From Candidatus Geothrix skivensis (GTDB lineage Bacteria; Acidobacteriota; Holophagae; Holophagales; Holophagaceae): a stretch of DNA of 64,000 bases. The notes beneath the pieces are model-generated. The model was not told the DNA's origin. It worked only from the letters and a program-made list of their open reading frames with translations, and did no database searches. The stretch spans positions 124,001 to 188,000 of the forward strand of contig JADKIO010000005.1 of NCBI GenBank assembly GCA_016721195.1. Reading direction: 5' to 3'. Shown piece after piece: positions 44,488-53,194 of the stretch. Every line of letters starts with the position of its first letter. Position 1 is the stretch's first letter. The translations under genes were made by a program, and so were the position numbers.

Positions 44488-44645
44488 CGCGACGGTGGGT
44501 CGGCGCGGTCTCGCGTATCGGCGGAGCCGATGGAGAGACAAGGGAACCTCCACAAGCCTGCGCCGCCGGGGGTAACGGCCTGGGCGCTGCCAAGGGGCAG
44601 AAGCCCCGTCGGGCCCTGTTACCCTGGTGATCGAGGCCTGGACGC

Positions 44646-45641
44646 ATGCTGGATCGTTTCGCCACCTATCTTGACCGCCACACCAAGCTCCTGCTCACCA
44701 CCCACGAAAACCCCGATGGGGATGGGGTGGGGGCGGCCATCGCCTTGGCTGCCCACCTGAAGTCCAGCGGCAAGGAGGCCCGGATCGTGGTGACCCCGGC
44801 GCTGCCTGAGAACCTGCGCTTCCTGGACCCCCTGGGCTGGATCGAGGCCTTCGAACCCCAGGGCCTCCACCGGGACTTGGCCACTTGGCCGGATGCCTGG
44901 CTGCTCATCGATGCCTCGGAACCCCACCGCATGGGCCCGCTCTTCCCATGCTTCGAAACCACGAAGGCCAGCCGGGCCTGTCTCGATCATCACCTGAAGG
45001 ACGAACCGAAGGGTTTCGATGCGGAATTCACGGATCCCACCGCCAGCGCCAGTGCCGAGCTGGTGTACGACCTGGTGCGTCCGCGGCTTGGAGGCGAGCT
45101 GCCGGCGGTGATGGCGCAGGCCCTCTACGCGGGGTTGGTGAGTGATACGGGCAACTTCCGGCACTCCAACAGCACGCCAAAGGTCCATCATGCCGCCGCA
45201 GATCTCATCGCCCAGGGCGTACACCCCGCCCGGACCTACACTGCCCTCTACCAGACCGCCACCCCGGCCAAACTCAGGCTCTTCGGCCGGGCCATGGGCG
45301 GACTTCAGCTGCGGGACGAAGGCCGTTTCGCCTACGTCTCCGTGACCAGGGCCGATCTCGTGGCCTGCGGGGCCACCCATGAGGACCTGGACGAGTTGGT
45401 GGATGAACCCCGTAAGCTGAAGGGGGTCGAGGTGGCCGCCCTGTTCTCGGAGACGGAGGATGGCCGGGCCAAGGTGAGCCTGCGCTCCCGCGAACGGGTC
45501 GACGTGAACGCGGTTTGTCGCCGATTCGGGGGAGGGGGCCACCGGTTGGCCTCTGGTGCCAAGATCTCCCAACCCTTGGAGGCCTTCATGCTGCAGGTAG
45601 AAGAAGCTGTGGTGGCCCAGACCAGATTGGATATTGTCTAA
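44646..45641 (+). CDS. nrnA: DHH-DHHA1 phosphoesterase (NrnA-like oligoribonuclease/pAp phosphatase)
   Basis: 331 residues. DHH domain motifs: HENPDGDGVGAAIAL (D residues of motif I), LLIDASEPHR, LDHHL (DHH) and GLVSDTGNFRHSN. The C-terminal DHHA1 domain ends with the substrate-binding RRFGGGGHRLASG. Length and motifs match NrnA, which degrades 2-5-mer RNA and dephosphorylates pAp with Mn2+. The 3' end overlaps an inverted repeat described at 45633-45658. Confidence 0.93.
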   Translation: MLDRFATYLDRHTKLLLTTHENPDGDGVGAAIALAAHLKSSGKEARIVVTPALPENLRFLDPLGWIEAFEPQGLHRDLATWPDAWLLIDASEPHRMGPLFPCFETTKASRACLDHHLKDEPKGFDAEFTDPTASASAELVYDLVRPRLGGELPAVMAQALYAGLVSDTGNFRHSNSTPKVHHAAADLIAQGVHPARTYTALYQTATPAKLRLFGRAMGGLQLRDEGRFAYVSVTRADLVACGATHEDLDELVDEPRKLKGVEVAALFSETEDGRAKVSLRSRERVDVNAVCRRFGGGGHRLASGAKISQPLEAFMLQVEEAVVAQTRLDIV

Positions 45642-45658
45642 ATTAATTTATAGACAAT
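45633..45658. promoter_or_regulatory. Perfect inverted repeat upstream of ribA
   Basis: ATTGTCTA and TAGACAAT (8-bp arms, 45633-45640 and 45651-45658) flank the 10-bp AT-only spacer AATTAATTTA. It begins in the last codons of nrnA and ends 90 nt before ribA. The AT-rich symmetrical form suits an operator for a dimeric regulator rather than a terminator (weak stem, no T-run). Confidence 0.5.
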
Positions 45659-45748
45659 CAGGGATTGCTGAGAAGACGCCCTGAGATCAGACTTCAAGTT
45701 CCCCTGAGCGGCATCGAAGTGGTGTCCGCACCATCCCCCCGGAACCCC

Positions 45749-46408
45749 ATGTCCCCCAAAGAACCCAGCAGCGCCCCCAAGCTCGAGCTCTTCTGCAAGC
45801 TGCAGGCGGAAAAGGTGCCGTTCATCGCCAAGGCGAACGTGCCTTCGATCTTCGGGAAGTTCGTGGTCTATGGCTTCCTGGAGCACGCCACCGGCAAGGA
45901 ACACATCGCTGTCGTCTGCGGTGAGATCGACGCCCGGCGGCGCATCCCCGTGCGCATCCACTCCGAGTGCTGGACCGGTGACGTGCTGGGCAGCCTGAAA
46001 TGCGACTGCCGCCAGCAGCTGGAAGAGGGCCTGCGCCACATCGGTGAGCATGGGGGCATGGTGCTCTACTTGCGCCAGGAGGGCCGGGGCATCGGCCTGC
46101 TCAACAAGCTCAAGGCCTATGCCCTGCAGGAGCAGGGGATGGATACGGTGGAGGCTAATCATTCACTGGGCTTCCCCGACGACCTGCGCACCTACGACTG
46201 CGCAGTCGAGATGCTGAAGTTCTTCGGCATCACCAAGGTGAAGCTGCTCACCAACAATCCCCGGAAGATCGGCGCCCTGGAAAGTGCCGGGATCGAGGTG
46301 GAGCGGGAGCGGCACCAGCTGGCCTCCAATCCCCACAACCTGCGCTACCTCAAGACCAAGGCCCGCAAGAGCGGCCACATGCTCGATTTCGAGGAAGAGG
46401 CGCTCTAG
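45749..46408 (+). CDS. ribA: GTP cyclohydrolase II
   Basis: 219 residues, matching stand-alone RibA. The zinc-binding cysteines are in HSECWTGDVLGSLKCDC, the substrate region is VLYLRQEGRGIGLLNKLKAYALQ, and VEANHSLGFPDDLRTYDCA and LTNNPRKI follow. It opens GTP and releases formate, the first step of riboflavin synthesis. No DHBP synthase domain (RibB) is fused. The ATG at 45749 is chosen because the family fold starts soon after it, although the ribosome site (CGGAA) is weak and the frame runs on to 45665. No FMN riboswitch pattern was seen upstream. Confidence 0.93.
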   Translation: MSPKEPSSAPKLELFCKLQAEKVPFIAKANVPSIFGKFVVYGFLEHATGKEHIAVVCGEIDARRRIPVRIHSECWTGDVLGSLKCDCRQQLEEGLRHIGEHGGMVLYLRQEGRGIGLLNKLKAYALQEQGMDTVEANHSLGFPDDLRTYDCAVEMLKFFGITKVKLLTNNPRKIGALESAGIEVERERHQLASNPHNLRYLKTKARKSGHMLDFEEEAL

Positions 46409-46441
46409 CGTACCTGTCTCATAGCTGGTAGCACTGTAGCC

Positions 46442-46885
46442 ATGCCCGTTCCCGTATCCGATCAGACGATCTACGACATCTCTCATGTCATCCAGGTTTC
46501 GGTGGCGCCGGTCTTCCTGCTGACGTCCATCGGTACCATTCTGGGGGTCCTTTCCGCGCGGATGGCTCGCATCGTGGATCGGGTGAGGGCCCTCTACGAC
46601 CGGCTGGAATCGGCGCCCGAGGACCGGGTCGCGGGGATCCATGCGGAGATGCACACCCTCGCCCGCCGGCGCCACCTGGTCAACATGGCCATCACCTTTG
46701 GAACCGCGGCGGCGCTGCTGGTCTGTGTCAGCATCGCCACGATGTTCCTGGGCGCCGTGCTGAAGGCCAGCGTGGGCATGGCGGTGGCATCACTGTTCAT
46801 CCTGGCCATGGCTGCCTTCGTCGCGGCCTTGGTGTTCTTCCTGAAAGAGGTCCTCCTGGCGGTCAGGAGCCTCATCATTTCCTAG
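46442..46885 (+). CDS. DUF2721-like membrane protein
   Basis: 147 residues. The N-terminal segment ISHVIQVSVAPVFLLTSIGTILGVLSARMARIVDRVR is the usual start of this family; two further helices lie at about 80-105 and 113-135, with a short basic loop (HTLARRRHL) between. Function unknown. It sits 33 nt downstream of ribA on the same strand and converges with rluB. Confidence 0.85.
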   Translation: MPVPVSDQTIYDISHVIQVSVAPVFLLTSIGTILGVLSARMARIVDRVRALYDRLESAPEDRVAGIHAEMHTLARRRHLVNMAITFGTAAALLVCVSIATMFLGAVLKASVGMAVASLFILAMAAFVAALVFFLKEVLLAVRSLIIS

Positions 46886-46893
46886 GGCGTAGC

Positions 46894-48144
46894 CTAGAGG
46901 CTCTTGATGGCCGCGATCTCCTGGGGGCTGAGGTAGCGCCAGGCCCCGGGTTTCAGGAAGGGATCCGCCAGGGGCCCGAACTGGACCCGGCGCAACTTGC
47001 TGACGGGGTGACCGACGGCGGCGAACATGCGGCGGATCTGCTGGTTCTTGCCCTCGGTGAGCGTCACCTTCAGCCAGGGGTTGTCGCCCTTCTCGGCCAC
47101 CTCGATGTGGCAGGGCTTGAGCCGACGCCCACTGAGCAGGAAGCCCTCCTGGAACTCCTTCAGGAGCTCCGGGCGGGGATTGCGGTGGACCTTCACCAGG
47201 TAGACCTTGGGGATTTCGTGCTCGGGCCCCATGAGCACTTGGGCGAGGGCACCATCATTGGTCATCAGCAGCAGGCCCTCGGAGTTGAAATCCAGGCGGC
47301 CCACGGGGTAGAGGCGGCCCGGAACCCCCTTCAGCAAGGCCATCACCGTGGGGCGGCCCTGGTCGTCCTTGACCGTGGTGACATAGCCCTTGGGCTTGTT
47401 CATGAGGATGTAGACCGGCGCCTCGCGCTGGATCTCGATGAGATCAACCGTGATGACATCCCGGCGGGGATCGGCGCAGGAGCCCAGCTCCATGACCGTC
47501 TTCCCGTTCACCTGCACCCGGCCATCGAGGATGATCTGCTCGCAGGCCCGGCGGCTGTCGATGCCGGCCGCGGCAAGGATCTTCTGGAGGCGCTCCTGGC
47601 CGGGACCACCGGGCCGCGGCCCGGTCTTCCGGGGAACGGCAGGGTTGGACGGCTTGGCCTTCACCGGAGCCGCCGGGGAGGGCCGGGAGGTGCTGCGGGT
47701 GGCAGGCCTGCGAAGGGGACGTTCCTCGGAATGCGTGGAGGGACGACGGACCTGCCGCTCTTCGGAGCGAGTGGCCGGACGACGGACTGGCCGGTCCTCG
47801 ACAGGTGCAGCGGGCCGGCGTGCTGGTCGCTCCGTGGCCTTGGCCACGGGCCGGCGAACCGGCCGATCCTCGGAATGGGTGCCTGGACGGCGGGTAGGCA
47901 GGTCCTCGGAAGGGGCAGCAAGTCGGCGGACTGGCCGGTCCTCGGCGTTGGCCATCGTGCGGCGAACGGGCCGACCTTCGGAGGGAGTCGCCGGTCGGCG
48001 GACAGGGCGGTCCTCCGATGATCCAGCGGGACGGCGAACGGGCCGAGCCTCGGGGCGGGACCCCGACCGATTCGTCGCTTGGCGGGCGGAAGTCTTGGCT
48101 TTGGCGGGCGCAGTTCCAGACCCCTTCGGGGTGAACTTCCTCAT
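46894..48144 (-). CDS. rluB: Pseudouridine synthase RluB-like, with repeat-rich N-terminal extension
   Basis: 416 residues. From about residue 180 the protein is a normal RluB/RsuA-type enzyme: an S4 RNA-binding domain (ERLQKILAAAGIDSRRACEQIILDGRVQVNG), a catalytic Asp in GRLDFNSEGLLL, and a C-terminal KNQQIRRMFAAVGHPVSKLRR. The family makes pseudouridine in the 23S rRNA helix 89-90 region. Residues 32-151 consist of ten 12-residue repeats with consensus EDRPVRRPAxxS, highly basic, preceded by a Lys/Ala-rich start. GGAG stands before the ATG. Converges with the DUF2721 gene. Confidence 0.93.
   Translation of the reverse strand: MRKFTPKGSGTAPAKAKTSARQATNRSGSRPEARPVRRPAGSSEDRPVRRPATPSEGRPVRRTMANAEDRPVRRLAAPSEDLPTRRPGTHSEDRPVRRPVAKATERPARRPAAPVEDRPVRRPATRSEERQVRRPSTHSEERPLRRPATRSTSRPSPAAPVKAKPSNPAVPRKTGPRPGGPGQERLQKILAAAGIDSRRACEQIILDGRVQVNGKTVMELGSCADPRRDVITVDLIEIQREAPVYILMNKPKGYVTTVKDDQGRPTVMALLKGVPGRLYPVGRLDFNSEGLLLMTNDGALAQVLMGPEHEIPKVYLVKVHRNPRPELLKEFQEGFLLSGRRLKPCHIEVAEKGDNPWLKVTLTEGKNQQIRRMFAAVGHPVSKLRRVQFGPLADPFLKPGAWRYLSPQEIAAIKSL
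47692..48051 (-). repeat. Ten in-frame 36-bp tandem repeats in rluB
   Basis: The 36-bp unit, ten copies, encodes the 12-residue EDRPVRRPAxxS repeat. Copies differ at several positions in each (EGRPVRRTMANA, EDLPTRRPGTHS, EERQVRRPSTHS), so it is an old, diverged array and not a fresh replication slippage product. The basic, disordered character suggests RNA contact. Confidence 0.9.
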
Positions 48145-48186
48145 GGCAGCTCCTTCGGCGTCTCCCGACGCGGAAAGTCCAGTCTA

Positions 48187-49221
48187 TCAGGGTGCTTCGC
48201 TAAACCAGGGATGAGCCTTGTAGTCCAGCAGCACTTCCTCAAGCACCACCTTCAGCACCACGGCCAAGGGGACCGCGAAGATCAACCCCAGGACCCCGAA
48301 CCAGAACCCGAATGCCGTGAGGGCCAACAACACTTCCAGTGGATGCAGGCGACTGGCTCGGCCCACCCAGACCGGAGTGAAATAGAACCCCTCGGCTTTC
48401 TGAACCACCATGAACACGGCCGCGATGGCCAGCAGGTGCCCACGGGATCCACCATCCAGATAGGCCAGAACCAGGGCTGGGGGCAGGGCGGTGAAATAGG
48501 GCGAGTAGGGTACGACATTCGAGAGGCCAGCGACGAGGCCAAGCAACCAGGCGTAGGGCACCCCAAGGGTCGCGAAGGCCAAGCCCTGCAGTACTCCCAT
48601 GGCCGCAGCCACGGCAGCCTGGCCGCGGATGTAGCCGCCGAGTCGTTGATGGATGGCGGCGACCATGCGGTCCAAGCGCTCCCGGTAGCGCGGGGGCGTC
48701 AGGTCCCGCAGCCTGTCCACGAGGCCTGGCCCCTCCAACAGCAGGAAATAGAGGATCAAGGGCACGAGGATCAGGGCCAGCAGGTCGAGGAAACAACCTA
48801 GAACGCCCCCACCTGTGGCCCGCAGACCCCGGAGGAACAGCGCAGGGTCCAGACCATCCAGGGCCTGATCCAGGCGCAGCTGCCAGGTGGGGTGGGCCTG
48901 GAGCCAGGGGAGGATCCTGTCATCCAATGCCTGCCTCCAGCGGGGCAGGGAGGCGCCCAGATGCGCTCCCTGGTCCATCAGCCACGGACCCAGGACCATC
49001 AGGAGGGTCGCCATCATGGCGACCAGCCCGAGCATGACAGCCACCACACCCCAGGGGCGGCCCAGCCAGCGCGCCAACCGGTTCACCGGTGGGGCCAGCA
49101 GGTAGGCCAGAACCATGGCTACGAAGAACGGAGCCAAGGCCCTACGCAGCAGCCAGAGCGCCAACAGGGCCCCTAAGGCAATCAGCACAAAGCGCAGCGG
49201 AATCCGCCCCCGGTCCAGCAT
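48187..49221 (-). CDS. AI-2E transporter (PerM) family permease
   Basis: 344 residues with about eight hydrophobic helices: the start RFVLIALGALLALWLLRRALAPFFVAMVLAYLLAPPVNRLARW is the family hallmark, followed by a long amphipathic stretch and the conserved GYIRGQ...GLPYAWLLGLVAGLSNVVPYSPYF-type region. The family includes quorum-signal exporters, Na+/H+ antiporter-like members and unknowns; no specificity is claimed. The ATG at 49221 overlaps the pgsA stop by one base (TGATG), which decides the start. Confidence 0.9.
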   Translation of the reverse strand: MLDRGRIPLRFVLIALGALLALWLLRRALAPFFVAMVLAYLLAPPVNRLARWLGRPWGVVAVMLGLVAMMATLLMVLGPWLMDQGAHLGASLPRWRQALDDRILPWLQAHPTWQLRLDQALDGLDPALFLRGLRATGGGVLGCFLDLLALILVPLILYFLLLEGPGLVDRLRDLTPPRYRERLDRMVAAIHQRLGGYIRGQAAVAAAMGVLQGLAFATLGVPYAWLLGLVAGLSNVVPYSPYFTALPPALVLAYLDGGSRGHLLAIAAVFMVVQKAEGFYFTPVWVGRASRLHPLEVLLALTAFGFWFGVLGLIFAVPLAVVLKVVLEEVLLDYKAHPWFSEAP

Positions 49222-49790
49222 CAGGTGGCAGCGGCCCGGGTGGCGCGCATGAAGTAGTGGATGCCAGATGTCAGCACCAGGGCAGCCACCACCCAGTACA
49301 TCTCCGGCAGCAAGGGGTCCATCCACTGCCGGTAGCCCAGGGCATTGAAGAAGAGGCCAAGGGAGACCGCGATCAATTGCATGGCGGTACTGAGTTTCCC
49401 CAGGAAGCTCGGGTGGAACTTGCTATCGCTGAGGCGGTCCACGGAGGCAAAGGCATAAAAGGAGATCACCAGATCCCGAGTGATGGCCAAGATCGCGACC
49501 CATACAGGAATGGGAGCGGTCATCCCCTGCGTACGCCAGGCCAGCAGGACGAAGGCTGTTGTCATCAACAATTTGTCCGCCGCCGGGTCGAGGATGGCCC
49601 CCAGTTCGGAACTCTGGTTGAACGTCCTGGCGATGAAGCCGTCCAGCAGGTCCGTGAGGCCCGCCGAGGCAAACAAGATAAAGGCCTGCCAGTGGTGGCC
49701 GTACCAGACCGCGATGGCGAAAAAGGGGATCGCCAGGATCCGCAACAGGGTCAGCGCATTGGGCAGGGTCAGGGGATTGGTGGTATTCAT
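49221..49790 (-). CDS. pgsA: CDP-diacylglycerol--glycerol-3-phosphate 3-phosphatidyltransferase
   Basis: 189 residues. The CDP-alcohol phosphotransferase motif is complete: D47 and D50-G51, A54-R55, G64, D68 and D72, in TDLLDGFIARTFNQSSELG and ILDPAADK. Several hydrophobic helices follow. PgsA makes phosphatidylglycerophosphate, the first committed step toward phosphatidylglycerol and cardiolipin, in the inner membrane. It is translated in step with the downstream permease (TGATG). Confidence 0.92.
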   Translation of the reverse strand: MNTTNPLTLPNALTLLRILAIPFFAIAVWYGHHWQAFILFASAGLTDLLDGFIARTFNQSSELGAILDPAADKLLMTTAFVLLAWRTQGMTAPIPVWVAILAITRDLVISFYAFASVDRLSDSKFHPSFLGKLSTAMQLIAVSLGLFFNALGYRQWMDPLLPEMYWVVAALVLTSGIHYFMRATRAAAT

Positions 49791-49832
49791 TCGGTCCAGT
49801 TTAGACAGAGATCACATCCTTTTACCGGCACC

Positions 49833-49860
49833 TTGTTCCACCCTGGGTGTGGGCTACACT
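49833..49860 (+). promoter_or_regulatory. Putative promoter of feoAB
   Basis: TTGTTC (49833-49838), 16-bp spacer, TACACT (49855-49860), ending 19 nt before the feoA start. The match to sigma-70 is fair, not perfect. No clear Fur box overlaps it. Confidence 0.45.
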
Positions 49861-49879
49861 GAATGTTGGAGTTGAGACT

Positions 49880-50128
49880 ATGACTCAGAATCCACCAATA
49901 CCTTTAAGTCTTCTCCAGCCGGGAGATCAGGGTGAAGTCGTCCTCGTGCAGGCCAAGGGGCAGGTGCGCCAGCGGCTGTTGGAGATGGGGTTCATCCGAG
50001 GTGCGCGGCTTAGGGTTGAGAAACTCGCCCCCCTGGGTGATCCCATGGAACTGGTGATCAAGGGCTACCACCTTTCGCTCCGGCGCGAAGAGAGCTCCTG
50101 CATCCTCGTGCAACCGGTGGCCGGATGA
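49880..50128 (+). CDS. feoA: FeoA, ferrous iron transport accessory protein
   Basis: 82 residues, an SH3-like small barrel: PLSLLQPGDQGEVVLV, then QRLLEMGFIRGARLRVEKLAPLGDPMELVIKGYHLSLRREE, the FeoA consensus. It assists FeoB GTPase activity in Fe(II) uptake at the inner membrane. The ATG at 49880 has GGAG 8 nt upstream. The stop overlaps the feoB start by 4 nt (ATGA). Confidence 0.95.
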   Translation: MTQNPPIPLSLLQPGDQGEVVLVQAKGQVRQRLLEMGFIRGARLRVEKLAPLGDPMELVIKGYHLSLRREESSCILVQPVAG

Positions 50129-52296
50129 CACTCACAGTCGCCCTCGCGGGCAATCCCAACTGCGGGAAGACCACGCTCTTCAATGCCCTCACTGGGGCCC
50201 GCCACCACGTCGGCAACTGGCCGGGCGTGACGGTGGAGCGTCGGAGCGGGACCTTCGAGCATGGGGGCACCACCATGGAGGTGGTGGATCTTCCGGGCAC
50301 CTACTCCCTGGCGGCCCGCAGCGAGGACGAGCGGGTGGCTGTGCACTTCCTGGCCTCGCCTGAGGTGGACCTGGTTCTGAACGTGCTCGATGCCTCCAAT
50401 CTGGAGCGCAACCTCTACCTCAGCACCCAGTTGCTGGAACTGGGCAAGCCGGTGGCGTTCGTCCTGAACATGGTGGATGACGCCGAGAACCGCGGCGTCC
50501 GCATCGATGTGCCTGCCCTGGAACTGCTGCTGGGCGGCCCGATCATCCCCACCGTGGGGAACCGGGAACAGGGCATCGACGAACTGAAGGAACTGCTGGG
50601 CAAGATGGCCCGGGGCGAATCCAACCGGTGCCGCCGCATCACGGTGGACTACGGCCACGATATCGAAGGCGAACTGGCCAAGCTGCAGACGGAGATCTGC
50701 CGGGACGAGCAGTTGGAAGCCTCCATGCCGCCCCGGTGGCTGGCGCTCCAGTTGCTGGAGAACAACGTCGAGGCCAAGCGCGTGGTGGGCGAGAGTCACG
50801 CCAGCGAAGCCATCACGCAGCAGCTGGCCAGGAGCTTCGCCTTCCTGGAGCCGCATCTGGGCGCCGATGGCGCCACCCTGGTGGCCGAGCGCCGCTACGG
50901 CTTCGCCCACGGCCTCGTCAAGGAAGTGGCCTCGGCGCCGGACGACAAGAAATCACCCACGGCCCGGCTGGACGCGCTGCTCACCCATCGCCTCCTGGGC
51001 ATCCCCATCTTCATCGGGGTGCTGGCCCTCATGTACTCCCTTTCCTTCATCCTGGGCAAAATCCCCCAGGACTGGATCGCGGATGCCTTCAAGGCCCTGT
51101 CGACCTTCGCCTCCGCCCGCCTGCCCGCGGGTGAGCTCACCAGCCTGCTGGTGGATGGCGTCATCCCCGGCCTGAGCGCGGTGATCGTCTTCGTGCCCGT
51201 GATCATGATCCTCATGGGCTGCATCGCCTTCCTGGAAGACACGGGCTACATGGCCCGGGCGGCCTTCATCATGGATCGGCTCATGCACGTCATGGGCCTC
51301 CACGGGAAAAGCTTCATCCCCCTCATCATGGGCAGTGGCTGCAATGTGCCAGCCATCCAGGCCGCCCGCACCATCGAAAGCCCCCAGGACCGTCTCATCA
51401 CCATGCTGGTGACGCCCCTGGTGAGCTGCTCGGCCCGTCTTCAGGTCTACATCGTCATCGCCGGGACCTTCTTCTCGCCCTTCAAGGCGGCCCTGGCCAT
51501 CATCGCCATGCACTTCCTGGGCCTGGGGCTGGCGGTGCTCATGGGGCGGCTCCTCCGCAGCGCCCTGTTCAGCGGGCCCAGCTCGCCCTTCGTCATGGAG
51601 CTGCCGCCCTACCGACTGCCCATGCTGAAGGCCACCCTGATCCACATGTGGGAGAAGGGCTCCATCTTCCTCACGCGGGCGGGCACCACCATCTTCGCCG
51701 GCGCCACCCTGATCTGGTTCCTGTCGCGCTACCCGGGCATCGCCAACCGCGAGTGGACCCTGGAGTACCAGCAGCAGCGCCAGGCCATCGTGGCGCTGAA
51801 CCTGCCCGTGGCGGAAGCGGAGGATCGCCTCAAGGCCGCCCAGCTCGCCCATGAAAGCCGCATCGTGAACACGAGCCTGGCGGCGCGGCTGGGCCAGAAG
51901 GTGGAGCCCATCCTGCGGCCCATCCTCGATCCCGATCACAAGCGGGCCGAGGCCTGGAAGGATGTCATCGCGCTCACCGCGGGCTTCGTGGCCAAGGAGA
52001 TCGTGGTTTCCACCATGGCCGTCATCCATCAGGCCAGCGAGGAACCGAAAGAGGGCGAGCGCCTCAGCCCACTGCAAGTGGCCCTCAGGGATGGCTCGGG
52101 GCTGACGCCCCTCACGGCCCTGGCCTTCATGGTCTTCACCCTCATCTACACGCCCTGCATCGGCACCATCGCCATGATCCGGCGCGAGGCCGGCAGCTGG
52201 CGCTGGGCCTCCTTCACCGTGGCCTATGGCCTGGTGCTGGGTTGGGGACTGGCCTGGGCCACTGTGACCCTGGGCCGGGCCATGGGCTTCGCATGA
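50125..52296 (+). CDS. feoB: FeoB, ferrous iron transport GTPase/permease
   Basis: 723 residues. The N-terminal G domain has P-loop GNPNCGKTTL (9-18), DLPGTYSL as G3 and NMVD as G4. The membrane part has the two Gate motifs with the Fe-linked cysteines (MGSGCNVPAIQAART; LVTPLVSCSARLQVYIVIA), a long loop, and the later gate FIYTPCIGT-like LIYTPCIGTIA. It mediates GTP-driven Fe(II) import. Coupled to feoA, with the small Cys-rich partner following. Confidence 0.97.
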   Translation: MTLTVALAGNPNCGKTTLFNALTGARHHVGNWPGVTVERRSGTFEHGGTTMEVVDLPGTYSLAARSEDERVAVHFLASPEVDLVLNVLDASNLERNLYLSTQLLELGKPVAFVLNMVDDAENRGVRIDVPALELLLGGPIIPTVGNREQGIDELKELLGKMARGESNRCRRITVDYGHDIEGELAKLQTEICRDEQLEASMPPRWLALQLLENNVEAKRVVGESHASEAITQQLARSFAFLEPHLGADGATLVAERRYGFAHGLVKEVASAPDDKKSPTARLDALLTHRLLGIPIFIGVLALMYSLSFILGKIPQDWIADAFKALSTFASARLPAGELTSLLVDGVIPGLSAVIVFVPVIMILMGCIAFLEDTGYMARAAFIMDRLMHVMGLHGKSFIPLIMGSGCNVPAIQAARTIESPQDRLITMLVTPLVSCSARLQVYIVIAGTFFSPFKAALAIIAMHFLGLGLAVLMGRLLRSALFSGPSSPFVMELPPYRLPMLKATLIHMWEKGSIFLTRAGTTIFAGATLIWFLSRYPGIANREWTLEYQQQRQAIVALNLPVAEAEDRLKAAQLAHESRIVNTSLAARLGQKVEPILRPILDPDHKRAEAWKDVIALTAGFVAKEIVVSTMAVIHQASEEPKEGERLSPLQVALRDGSGLTPLTALAFMVFTLIYTPCIGTIAMIRREAGSWRWASFTVAYGLVLGWGLAWATVTLGRAMGFA

Positions 52297-52303
52297 GGCG
52301 GTC

Positions 52304-52465
52304 ATGAGCTTCCAGACCCTTTTCGTCGCCTCCGCCGTGGGCCTGTCCGCGCTCTACTTCATCCGGGGGGCCCTCCAGGACTTCGGCGTGGGCACAAGGC
52401 CCGCCCAGGGTGGCAGCTGTGGGAAGTGCAGCTCCGGGGGCTGCCCGGTGGGCCGGAAGGGCTGA
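52304..52465 (+). CDS. Small FeoB-associated Cys-rich membrane protein
   Basis: 53 residues, too short for most gene callers: one hydrophobic helix at about 5-20 (TLFVASAVGLSALYFI) and a Gly/Cys tail with Cys39, Cys42 and Cys47 (SCGKCSSGGC). The ATG at 52304 lies 7 nt after the feoB stop. Such proteins commonly follow feoB (FeoB-associated Cys-rich family) and are thought to help FeoB or bind iron or an Fe-S centre. Assignment rests on position plus the one-helix-Cys-tail pattern. Confidence 0.85.
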   Translation: MSFQTLFVASAVGLSALYFIRGALQDFGVGTRPAQGGSCGKCSSGGCPVGRKG

Positions 52466-52512
52466 CTCGGCGGGCCCTCAGGTGCCATCCTGATCCCAAG
52501 CCAGGGGGGCCC

Positions 52513-53166
52513 ATGCGCTTCATCTTCGAGCAGATCCGGGTCGGGGGTGATCGCAACTTCGGCTACCTCCTGGGGGACCGCGAGGCCGGGGTCGGTGTAG
52601 TCATCGATCCTTCCTACACACCCGAGGCGGTGGTCGACCGGGCCCGGGTCCAGGGGTTGCGGATCACCCACATCCTCAATACCCACGGCCACGCCGATCA
52701 TGCGAACGGCAACGAAACCGCGAAGACGCTGACCGGCGCGATGGTGGCGGGTGGCCCAGGGCATCCCGGGCCGGTGGATCTCACGCTGAAGGATGGGGAC
52801 CGGATCCCCTTCGGCGCCTTCTCCCTTCGCACCTGGTACGTACCCGGCCACTACCATGACCACCTGGCCTTCCTGGTGGAGGGCCAGGACGCGGCGTTCA
52901 CGGGGGACCTGCTTTTCGTGGGCAAGGTGGGCGGCACCCAGGGCGAAGCCGATGGGCGCACCGAATGGGCCAGTCTCCAGCGACTGCTGCGGGAGTGGCC
53001 GGACAGCACCACCATCTGGCCAGGCCACGACTACGGGGCCAGGCCCAGTTCCACCCTCGCCTGGGAGCGAAGCACCAATCCGTTCCTGCTCTGCGCGGAT
53101 GTCGAGTCCTTCCTCAAGGCCAAGCGGGACTGGGCGGAGTTCAAGGCCGCCCATGGGCTGCGATGA
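52513..53166 (+). CDS. Metallo-beta-lactamase-fold hydrolase (glyoxalase II-like)
   Basis: 217 residues. Zinc motif THGHADHANGN (HxHxDH), a second His in PGHYHDHLAFL, an Asp in FTGDLLFVGKVGGTQG and a His in WPGHDYG: the full dinuclear set of the hydroxyacylglutathione hydrolase/persulfide dioxygenase-like group. The glyoxalase II reaction is plausible but not proved; no glyoxalase I is nearby. The ATG at 52513 is preceded by G6 and precedes the first beta-strand, unlike the longer open frame from 52426. Confidence 0.85.
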   Translation: MRFIFEQIRVGGDRNFGYLLGDREAGVGVVIDPSYTPEAVVDRARVQGLRITHILNTHGHADHANGNETAKTLTGAMVAGGPGHPGPVDLTLKDGDRIPFGAFSLRTWYVPGHYHDHLAFLVEGQDAAFTGDLLFVGKVGGTQGEADGRTEWASLQRLLREWPDSTTIWPGHDYGARPSSTLAWERSTNPFLLCADVESFLKAKRDWAEFKAAHGLR

Positions 53167-53194
53167 CCCTCTCAATACATAGCTGGAGCCACCG

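Noticed and set aside
45659..45748. FMN riboswitch before ribA
   Set aside because: The conserved FMN-aptamer elements (AGGAT...GGGGC...) are not present in the leader.
47692..48051. CRISPR-like array of 36-bp direct repeats
   Set aside because: Repeats are contiguous with no spacers, in frame, and lie inside rluB.
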